A stretch of DNA of 5,027 nucleotides from Nitrososphaerota archaeon (GTDB lineage Archaea; Thermoproteota; Bathyarchaeia; Bathyarchaeales; Bathycorpusculaceae). Below the pieces are notes generated by a model that was given only the letters and a program-made list of their open reading frames with translations, did not search any database and was not told the DNA's origin. The position numbers and the translations under genes are program-made. Each line of letters starts with the position of its first letter. Position 1 is the first letter of the stretch. The stretch is taken from NCBI GenBank assembly GCA_031260365.1, contig JAIRJY010000175.1, positions 1-5,027 on the forward strand. The letters are read 5' to 3'. This document shows, piece by piece, positions 1 through 4,462 of the stretch.

Positions 1-1
1 T

Positions 2-757
2 ATTGCCTTTATTATTGGAACAGCTGGTTCGGGAAAAAGTTTTTTCACAGCAGCTTTTAGTGAATGGTTGAAAATGTCAAAACAGGATGTTGCAGTGGTT
101 AATCTTGATCCTGGAGCATTAACGCTGCCATATTCTCCAGATGTGGATGTGCGTAATTATGTTGATGTTGGTGATTTAATGGAAAAATACGGTTTAGGTC
201 CAAATGGCGCATTGATTGTGGCTGCTGATTTGATAGCTGATCAAGTTGAAAATTTAACTCGTGATATTGAATCGACAAATGCTGATCTTGTGCTTGTGGA
301 TACGCCTGGTCAGATGGAATTGTTTGCTTTTCGGGCTAGTGGTCCATATATTGTAAATGAACTTACGCGTGATCCTAAAGCTTTAATCTATCTTTTTGAT
401 GCAGTTTTTTCTATTAATCCTTTAAATTATGTTTCAAACATGTTTCTGTCTGCTGCTGTTTACAATCGTTTTTTTCAGTCGCAATTGCATGTTTTGTCAA
501 AATCTGATTTGGTTCCTAAACAAGATGCTAAAGCAATAATTGATTGGTCAACTAGTCCAATGGCACTTGAAGATGCAATCGAAGCAAAGCTTGAAGGAAC
601 AAAACGTGTTTTCAGTCGAAACATGATGAAAGTCATACATCAATTAGGTATAAAATTTCCACTTATGTCTATTTCTTCAAAAACAAATGAGGGTATGACT
701 AATGTTAACACTGTGCTTGAGCGCATATTTATGAGTGGCGAAAAATACACAACATGA
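2..757 (+). CDS. GPN-loop GTPase (ATP_bind_1 family), 5' end cut by the window edge
   Basis: The open frame runs in from the left edge and ends at TGA 755-757, giving 251 visible residues. A TTG at 68 could be taken as the start, but the codons before it encode the P-loop GTAGSGKS (visible residues 6-13), so only a few N-terminal residues are missing. Seen in order: P-loop; NLDPG (34-38); the family-defining GPN tripeptide in GLGPNGA (66-68); DTPGQME (100-106, G3); LSKSD (165-169, G4, with S where N or T is usual); SSKTNEG (225-231, G5). Length fits archaeal GPN proteins, about 250 residues. The family comprises homodimeric cytosolic GTPases in which the GPN loop of one subunit reaches the other's active site. 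Eukaryotic members assist RNA polymerase II assembly and import; the archaeal role is not well settled. The family is sure, the cellular role is not. Its operon partners lie outside the window. Confidence 0.95.
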   Translation: MAFIIGTAGSGKSFFTAAFSEWLKMSKQDVAVVNLDPGALTLPYSPDVDVRNYVDVGDLMEKYGLGPNGALIVAADLIADQVENLTRDIESTNADLVLVDTPGQMELFAFRASGPYIVNELTRDPKALIYLFDAVFSINPLNYVSNMFLSAAVYNRFFQSQLHVLSKSDLVPKQDAKAIIDWSTSPMALEDAIEAKLEGTKRVFSRNMMKVIHQLGIKFPLMSISSKTNEGMTNVNTVLERIFMSGEKYTT

Positions 758-986
758 CATCTTTTCATACTTCAATTATTATAGCAAGTTAAAATGACAT
801 TGTCGTGTGTGTTTCTGGTTGTTGCTTGAAATGAACTTTTTCACATGGTTATTCATGATTTGATTTTTTACTACGTGAAAAACAGGATAATGTAAATTCA
901 CTTTGCTATAATTGAATACAGTTGATGTAAAAACTCCAATTAGTCTTTAATGCTTCTTTTTTGCTTGCAATAGTTGTAATATTTCG

Positions 987-1008
987 TTTGGTAATGCCGA
1001 TTTAGTAT
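987..1008 (+). repeat. Imperfect direct repeat, copy 1 (metK upstream region)
   Basis: TTTGGTAATGC followed by CGATTTA, then G and TAT. The same string with one inserted A and lacking that G lies at 2979-3000 before purM. Eleven plus seven plus three bases are shared in order with two single-base indels. This copy sits about 290 bp upstream of metK and overlaps the left arm of the hairpin at 995-1020. Function unknown. Confidence 0.5.
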
Positions 1009-1027
1009 TATTGTGCGGCAATTTTTT
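995..1027 (+). terminator. Possible terminator: GC-rich hairpin followed by T6
   Basis: TGCCG (995-999) pairs with CGGCA (1016-1020) across a 16-nt loop and is followed by ATTTTTT (1021-1027). The GC-rich stem stands out in an AT-rich spacer. Archaeal termination mainly needs a T-tract, so the T6 run may matter more than the stem. It lies about 240 bp after the GTPase stop, far for a terminator of that gene. The large loop makes the call weak. Confidence 0.3.
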
Positions 1028-1117
1028 CATATGGTCTATAAGTGTGTCGGCTGTTAAGACGAGTTTATTTTATTGTTTTTGTAGAGTAGTGTTACTGATA
1101 GTTATGAAAGGTCATGT

Positions 1118-1132
1118 ATACAAATTTTGTAT
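1118..1132. promoter_or_regulatory. 15-bp inverted repeat, possible operator
   Basis: ATACAAA (1118-1124) and TTTGTAT (1126-1132) are perfect inverted copies around a single T. Flanking TCAT (1112-1115) and ATGA (1134-1137) continue the symmetry with a slight offset. Size and symmetry suit a dimeric regulator's site about 170 bp upstream of metK. AT-rich DNA makes such palindromes easily, so function is inferred only. Confidence 0.25.
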
Positions 1133-1298
1133 GATGATTATAAAAGTGTGAAAAAAACTGGTTGTTTATGTGTTAATGTTTGTTTAAATGTTTAAAACAT
1201 GGTCTTAATGAATATTTTTTTAATCGAGTGCTTCAGAAAGGCTTTTAAGAAAAACACCTGTAATTATCAATAATTTAAGTAATGGATAAGTGTTTCCA

Positions 1299-2468
1299 AT
1301 GAAAATGAATGGAGAATATTTGTTTACCTCTGAATCTGTTGGAGAAGGTCATCCGGATAAAGCTGCCGACCAAATCTCTGATAGTGTTTTAGACGCGATA
1401 CTAACACAAGATCCTAAGGCAAGGGTTGACTGTGAAACCATTATCATGCAAGGAACTGTAATGATTACAGGTCAAATTACTACTAGTGCATCTGTAAATA
1501 TACCAACGATTGTTCGACAAACTCTAAAAGAAATTGGGTTTGATAATGCTAAAGATGGTCTTGACTGGGAAACATGTGGTGTTCTTGTTTCATTAACTGA
1601 GCAGTCACCAGATATTTCTATGGGTGTTGATGAATCGATTGATCATGAGCAAGGTGCAGGTGACCAAGGTATGGTCTTTGGTTATGCTTCAAACGAAACA
1701 AAAGAACTTATGCCTCTTCCCATTTTGTTATCTCATAAAATTGTTAAACGATTAGCTGAAGTACGTAAAAACGGTGAAATGCCATATTTACGTCCAGACT
1801 GTAAATCACAGGTTACTATTCAATATGAAGATGGTAAACCAAAATGTGTCAAAACGGTTGTTATTGCTGCACAAAACAATGGCTCTGTTGAAGATGCTGT
1901 TCTAAAACAGCAGATAATTGAGAAAGTGATAAAACATGTTATCCCTGCAAATCTACTGGCTGAAGACATTAAGTATGTCATCAACGGCACTGGTAGGTTC
2001 GTCATCGGTGGAACACTAGCAGACTCAGGACTAACAGGCAGAAAAATCATTGTCGATACTTATGGAGGCGTAGGTAGTCATGGTGGTGGTTGTTTTAGCG
2101 GAAAAGACCCTTCTAAAGTTGACCGAAGCGGCTGTTATATGGCACGATATATTGCAAAAAACCTTATCGCAGCAGGTTTAGCTGATCAATGTCAAGTTCA
2201 AATTAGCTATGCTATAGGAGTAGCACAACCCATTTCGGTACTAGTCAACACTTTTGAGACTGGAAAAATTCCAGACCAGCAAATACTTGCTTTAGTGTTG
2301 AAAAATTTTGATATGCGACCACGTGCAATTATCGATCATCTCAACCTACGCCGTCCAATCTACAAAAAAACTGCAGCTTTCGGACACTTTGGGCGAGATG
2401 ACGTTGATTTTCCATGGGAGAAATGCGACAAAGCTGCCGTTCTATCTAAAGCCTTAGCAACAGTCTAG
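1299..2468 (+). CDS. metK: S-adenosylmethionine synthetase, bacterial/eukaryotic-type MetK
   Basis: Makes S-adenosylmethionine from methionine and ATP, releasing phosphate and pyrophosphate; a cytosolic Mg2+/K+-dependent enzyme. From ATG 1299 the product has 389 residues, close to the 384 of E. coli MetK. Hallmarks: [11 protein letters not shown] near residues 12-21 (catalytic His and metal-binding Asp), GAGDQG at 119-124 (signature 1, ATP site), [19 protein letters not shown] near 229-247, [16 protein letters not shown] near 262-277 (signature 2, with C where A is common; the phosphate-binding Lys and Asp kept), and GHFGRDD and FPWEKCDKA at the C-terminus. The sequence is complete with no frameshift. 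Start choice: GTG 1290 and ATG 1305 share the frame; ATG 1299 is preferred over GTG, and none has a strong Shine-Dalgarno (only GGA at 1284-1286). This is not the divergent archaeal MAT family usual in archaea, so bacterial origin by transfer is possible. Spacers of over 500 bp on both sides suggest a monocistronic unit. Confidence 0.97.
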   Translation: MKMNGEYLFTSESVGEGHPDKAADQISDSVLDAILTQDPKARVDCETIIMQGTVMITGQITTSASVNIPTIVRQTLKEIGFDNAKDGLDWETCGVLVSLTEQSPDISMGVDESIDHEQGAGDQGMVFGYASNETKELMPLPILLSHKIVKRLAEVRKNGEMPYLRPDCKSQVTIQYEDGKPKCVKTVVIAAQNNGSVEDAVLKQQIIEKVIKHVIPANLLAEDIKYVINGTGRFVIGGTLADSGLTGRKIIVDTYGGVGSHGGGCFSGKDPSKVDRSGCYMARYIAKNLIAAGLADQCQVQISYAIGVAQPISVLVNTFETGKIPDQQILALVLKNFDMRPRAIIDHLNLRRPIYKKTAAFGHFGRDDVDFPWEKCDKAAVLSKALATV

Positions 2469-2478
2469 GCTTACATTA

Positions 2479-2485
2479 TTTTTTT
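2479..2485 (+). terminator. T7 tract after metK
   Basis: A run of seven T residues begins 11 bp after the metK stop, followed by more T-rich sequence (CTAATTTTAGTTTTG) to 2500. Archaeal RNA polymerases terminate on such T-tracts without needing a hairpin. The position suits the end of a monocistronic metK transcript. Confidence 0.45.
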
Positions 2486-2575
2486 CTAATTTTAGTTTTG
2501 AGAGAGTACACATAGGTAAATAACGCTGTTTTTCTATACTTTTTATTCTTAACGTTTTTCGAATAAGCAAACGAG

Positions 2576-2716
2576 ATTTTGTCATTAGATTTCTTGCATA
2601 ACTTGTTTCCTAATATGTTATCCTTAGTGTAAACGATGAATTTTACAAATCATTTGGGCAAAAAACACCCCCGTAGAATGACAAAATAACGAAGCGTTTT
2701 TTGGTTATGCAAGAAG
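2576..2716. ncRNA. Candidate structured RNA: two interlocked long-range helices
   Basis: Two perfect inverted-repeat pairs are interleaved. Helix A: ATTTTGTCATT (2576-2586) with AATGACAAAAT (2677-2687), 11 bp. Helix B: TTCTTGCATAAC (2591-2602) with GTTATGCAAGAA (2704-2715), 12 bp, extendable by a G-U pair at each end in plus-strand RNA. The order A-B-A'-B' makes them a pseudoknot if both form, or alternative folds if they exclude each other. The joining segments hold small hairpins that do not conflict: TGTAAA (2628-2633) with TTTACA (2642-2647), and AACG-AAG-CGTT (2688-2698) running into T6 (2697-2702). A weak TATA-like CTATACT at 2534-2540 would place a start near 2563, just before helix A. 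No known RNA family is recognised and strand is uncertain. A decayed small mobile element is the alternative, though no target-site duplication flanks the arms. Confidence 0.3.
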
Positions 2717-2922
2717 AAGTCTATTTTGTATAGTTATCTTTTCATGAAGACTGTCACTTTACAAATTGTTTAAAGGTGAATACTCAAATTTTCAAGCGAC
2801 TATTAACCACATAAATTTATGTTGAACACTAATTGGGAAAAATGAGCCTGTTCAAAAGGAAAATAAAAAAATAATGAGTTTAAAATTGTTGATAAAGACA
2901 TGTATCGCTAGGCTAAAATCAT

Positions 2923-2950
2923 AAAATTAATTTTGCACATAAATGTGTGC
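2923..2950. promoter_or_regulatory. Two abutting palindromes upstream of purM
   Basis: AAAATTAATTTT (2923-2934) is a perfect 12-bp palindrome. It directly abuts GCACA (2935-2939) and TGTGC (2946-2950), inverted arms with a 6-bp centre. They lie about 45 bp before the TATA-like box of purM, where an archaeal regulator site could sit. The first is pure A/T and so cheap by chance; the GC-containing second is more telling. Operator role is inferred. Confidence 0.25.
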
Positions 2951-2978
2951 GGTTCTTGTTTTTTGTCTCTTAATTTTA

Positions 2979-3000
2979 TTTGGTAATGCACGATTTATAT
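2979..3000 (+). repeat. Imperfect direct repeat, copy 2 (purM upstream region)
   Basis: TTTGGTAATGC, A, CGATTTA, TAT. It matches copy 1 at 987-1008 except for one extra A and one missing G. Here the 3' end of the repeat forms the TATA-like box TTTATAT, so the element could be part of a shared promoter architecture for metK and purM. Confidence 0.5.
2994..3000 (+). promoter_or_regulatory. purM: Probable TATA box of purM
   Basis: TTTATAT is a good match to the archaeal box A. With the usual spacing, transcription would start near 3022, giving a leader of about 55 nt that includes the Shine-Dalgarno at 3063-3069. No clear purine-rich BRE is seen before it. Judged by sequence and position only. 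Confidence 0.4.
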
Positions 3001-3062
3001 GTCTTTCAAGATAGTGCCAAGCAAAATCGTTATCTCTAACAAAGTTATACGTTAATATGTAT

Positions 3063-3069
3063 AGGAGAG
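3063..3069 (+). promoter_or_regulatory. purM: Ribosome binding site of purM
   Basis: AGGAGAG; its GGAG core (3064-3067) ends 9 nt before ATG 3077 and 5 nt before an out-of-frame ATG at 3073. It supports initiation here and shows that this organism uses Shine-Dalgarno-led starts for at least some genes. Confidence 0.65.
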
Positions 3070-3076
3070 CTAATGG

Positions 3077-4156
3077 ATGCAAAAAAATTACACGTATGAT
3101 GATGCCGGAGTAAACCGTAAACAAAGGGTAGAATCAAAAAAACAACTTAGCATTCTCCAAGAGACATATGCGCAAAGCATTTTTGGTTCAGTTCTAAAGC
3201 TACCTTACGGAAATATATTCCCAGTAGGGCAAAACCGGTACCTTGATCTTGTCATTGAGGGTGTAGGCACAAAAGTGCTAATTGCGCAGTTAACTAAAAA
3301 ATATGATACTATAGGTGTAGATGCAGTTGCCATGGCTGTAAATGATGTTATACGTTCTGGCGCAAAACCACTTGCAATTGTCGATAACATTCATGCTCAA
3401 GAGAGTAACCCTGATTTGGTCAAAGATTGGTTAACAGGTGTTGCAAAGGGGGCAATAGAGTCCGGGTGTCCAGTTACCGGTGGAGAAATAGGAGATGTAG
3501 CTGAAATAATCTCAGGTGTACGTCAAAATGCTGGTTTTGACATGATCATCTCGTCTGTGGGTGTAGTAGATAAAAAAAATATAATCACTGGTGAAAACAT
3601 TAAACCTGGTGATCCAATTATTGGACTTGCTAGTAGTGGTTTACACAGTAACGGTATTACACTTGCTCGTAAAATTCTTTTCAAACAATGGGGTGGAAAA
3701 TTTGAGCCAACTGACATCCCGACTGGTTTAGACCGTGAAATAGGTCTAGAGGCTCTTGAACCAACAAAAATTTATGTTAATCCTCTTCTCAAGTTGGCTT
3801 CTAAGGTAAAAATTAAAGCTGCTGTGCATATTACCGGTGATGCTTATATTAAATTCAACAACCTTACCTGCACCTCACCCGGAATTGGTTTTAGATTTGA
3901 TAATTTTCGTCCACAAACAATATTTGCTTTAACGCAGCGAACCGCTGCTGAATTAGGTTACTCTATTTCCGATGAAGAAATGTTCAAGACTTTTAACATG
4001 GGCTGGGGTTTTGGTATAATTATAGACCAAGCAGATGTTGATGCCGCAATGAGTATTCTTTATCAGACTGGGGTTGATGCAGATGTTATCGGAAAAATTA
4101 CAGATAAACCAACCGTTGAAGTTGTTTATAATGATAAACGGATGTTTTTAACCTAA
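3077..4156 (+). CDS. purM: Phosphoribosylformylglycinamidine cyclo-ligase (AIR synthetase)
   Basis: Catalyses ATP-dependent closure of FGAM to aminoimidazole ribonucleotide, step 5 of de novo purine synthesis; cytosolic, normally a homodimer. 359 residues against about 345 in E. coli. AIRS family marks in order: YDDAGV (7-12), the PurM N-terminal signature; IEGVGTK (60-66), aligning with the usual DGVGTK loop but with Glu for Asp; DTIGVDAVAMAVNDV (77-91); TGGEIGD (134-140), corresponding to GGETAEMPG; SSGLHSNG (186-193); EPTKIYV (228-234); HITGDAY (251-257), where many homologues have HxTGGG; and EMFKTFNMGWG (301-311). The start has a good Shine-Dalgarno and the N-terminal motif begins 6 residues in. 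Another ATG 4 nt upstream opens a different frame that stops after 8 codons. Followed after 57 bp by purS. The motif changes appear conservative and the frame is intact, so I take it as functional. Confidence 0.95.
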   Translation: MQKNYTYDDAGVNRKQRVESKKQLSILQETYAQSIFGSVLKLPYGNIFPVGQNRYLDLVIEGVGTKVLIAQLTKKYDTIGVDAVAMAVNDVIRSGAKPLAIVDNIHAQESNPDLVKDWLTGVAKGAIESGCPVTGGEIGDVAEIISGVRQNAGFDMIISSVGVVDKKNIITGENIKPGDPIIGLASSGLHSNGITLARKILFKQWGGKFEPTDIPTGLDREIGLEALEPTKIYVNPLLKLASKVKIKAAVHITGDAYIKFNNLTCTSPGIGFRFDNFRPQTIFALTQRTAAELGYSISDEEMFKTFNMGWGFGIIIDQADVDAAMSILYQTGVDADVIGKITDKPTVEVVYNDKRMFLT

Positions 4157-4160
4157 ATAT

Positions 4161-4174
4161 TTGCTTTTCTTTTG
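4161..4174 (+). terminator. T-rich stretch between purM and purS
   Basis: TTGCTTTTCTTTTG begins 4 bp after the purM stop. It is broken by C residues, so it would be at most a weak, partial terminator. Together with the TATA-like box just downstream it suggests that purSL transcription may be partly independent of purM. Confidence 0.25.
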
Positions 4175-4183
4175 ATGAAAGTG

Positions 4184-4195
4184 TTTAAATTTTAT
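4184..4195 (+). promoter_or_regulatory. purS: TATA-like box placed for a leaderless purS transcript
   Basis: TTTAAATTTTAT, preceded by purine-rich GATGAAAGTG (4174-4183) that could serve as BRE. Its centre lies about 25 bp before ATG 4214, the distance expected between an archaeal TATA box and the transcription start. That would begin the mRNA at or next to the start codon and would explain why no Shine-Dalgarno precedes purS. Confidence 0.35.
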
Positions 4196-4213
4196 GGTTT
4201 CTTAATTAAGCTT

Positions 4214-4459
4214 ATGAAATACGCTGTTAAAATTGAAGTATGTCTAAAGTCTGGGTACAGTAATCCTGAAGGTGAAACCACTGCGCACTTGTTAAAAGAA
4301 CTTGGTTATCAAGTTGAAAAAGTAAATGTAGGGAAAGTATACACGGTGACTCTTAATATTTCTTCACCGGCTGAAGCAAAAGCAGTCGCTGAAGAAATGA
4401 GTAAACGTCTGCTTGTAAACCCAATCAAAGATAACTATACAATAAGCGTAGTGGAGTAA
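4214..4459 (+). CDS. purS: FGAM synthase subunit PurS
   Basis: Small non-catalytic subunit of the PurS-PurQ-PurL form of FGAM synthase (step 4: FGAR + glutamine + ATP to FGAM). In characterised systems a PurS dimer bridges the glutaminase PurQ and the synthase PurL and helps pass ammonia between them. 81 residues, the usual family size. Family marks: N-terminal beta strand YAVKIEVCLKSGYSNPEGET (3-22, compare xPxGxA), LGYQVEKVNVGK (30-41, compare VRVGK) and the C-terminal LLVNPIKDNY (66-75, compare LLANPVIEDY). In-frame TTG 4172 and ATG 4175 would add about 13 residues (KVFKFYGFLIKL) that PurS proteins lack, so ATG 4214 is chosen; that extra stretch overlaps the TATA-like box. No Shine-Dalgarno is visible. 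purL follows after 3 bp. Confidence 0.93.
   Translation: MKYAVKIEVCLKSGYSNPEGETTAHLLKELGYQVEKVNVGKVYTVTLNISSPAEAKAVAEEMSKRLLVNPIKDNYTISVVE
4451..4456 (+). promoter_or_regulatory. purL: Ribosome binding site of purL
   Basis: GTGGAG lies inside the last codons of purS and ends 6 nt before ATG 4463, a good Shine-Dalgarno at normal spacing. It fixes the purL start and shows tight coupling to purS. Confidence 0.6.
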
Positions 4460-4462
4460 ATA

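Larger units (their letters stand above)
758..1298. other. Long AT-rich spacer without a gene, GTPase to metK
   Basis: No convincing reading frame, tRNA, CRISPR or known riboswitch was seen in about 540 bp. Visible structure: TTTTTCAC (837-844) is a perfect inverted match to GTGAAAAA (875-882), and TTTTTTAC (864-871) competes for the same right arm with a 3-nt loop. A hairpin plus T-tract lies at 995-1027. A 22-bp element at 987-1008 recurs upstream of purM. A 15-bp inverted repeat lies at 1118-1132. A tandem duplication of TGTTTAAA (1181-1188, 1189-1196) gives two TATA-like TTTAAA cores and runs into the near-palindrome ATGTTTAAAACAT (1188-1200). The TTTAAA pair is one candidate metK promoter, with a leader of roughly 80 nt; AATTTAAG at 1272-1279 would instead suit a leaderless start. 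The sequence does not decide between them. Confidence 0.7.
2469..3076. other. Long AT-rich spacer without a gene, metK to purM
   Basis: No gene is recognised in about 610 bp. From left to right it holds a T7 tract just after metK (2479-2485); a weak TATA-like CTATACT (2534-2540); two interlocked inverted-repeat pairs (2576-2716), listed as a candidate structured RNA; about 200 bp (2717-2922) where I see nothing beyond short AT-rich matches; two abutting palindromes (2923-2950); the second copy of the 22-bp repeat (2979-3000) merging into a TATA-like box; and the purM ribosome binding site (3063-3069). A 65-codon minus-strand frame at 2927-3124 overlaps the purM start, resembles nothing I know and is not called. 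Confidence 0.7.

Noticed and set aside
68..70. TTG as the start of the GPN GTPase
   Set aside because: The upstream in-frame codons encode the essential P-loop, so the gene starts before the window.
1131..1137. ATGATGA as the C box of a C/D box small RNA
   Set aside because: Matches RTGATGA, but no CTGA D box follows in the spacer and no terminal stem is seen.
1130..1298. SAM riboswitch or other known leader before metK
   Set aside because: No GC-rich multi-helix core or conserved junction sequences; only short AT-rich symmetries are visible.
758..1298. tRNA gene or CRISPR array in the long spacers
   Set aside because: No T-loop-like GGTTCRANNCC string with matching acceptor arms and no regularly spaced repeats in either spacer.
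1820..2050. 76-codon minus-strand frame inside metK
   Set aside because: Lies wholly opposite conserved MetK coding sequence; low-complexity Ser/Ile/Phe-rich product typical of an antisense shadow.
2591..2715. Short transposon-like element with 12-bp terminal inverted repeats
   Set aside because: No flanking target-site duplication (TTAGAT against GAAGTC), no second copy in the window, and the interleaved second repeat pair is not explained by it. Kept only as an alternative to the RNA reading.
2927..3124. 65-codon minus-strand frame overlapping the purM start
   Set aside because: No recognisable domain, no ribosome binding site judged good, and its 5' end lies inside purM. It also covers the likely purM promoter.
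3205..3717. Minus-strand frames of 61 and 64 codons inside purM
   Set aside because: Opposite conserved PurM motifs, with no protein features of their own.
4172..4213. TTG 4172 or ATG 4175 as the purS start
   Set aside because: It would add residues not found in the PurS family and would turn the TATA-like box into coding sequence; ATG 4214 gives a standard 81-residue protein.
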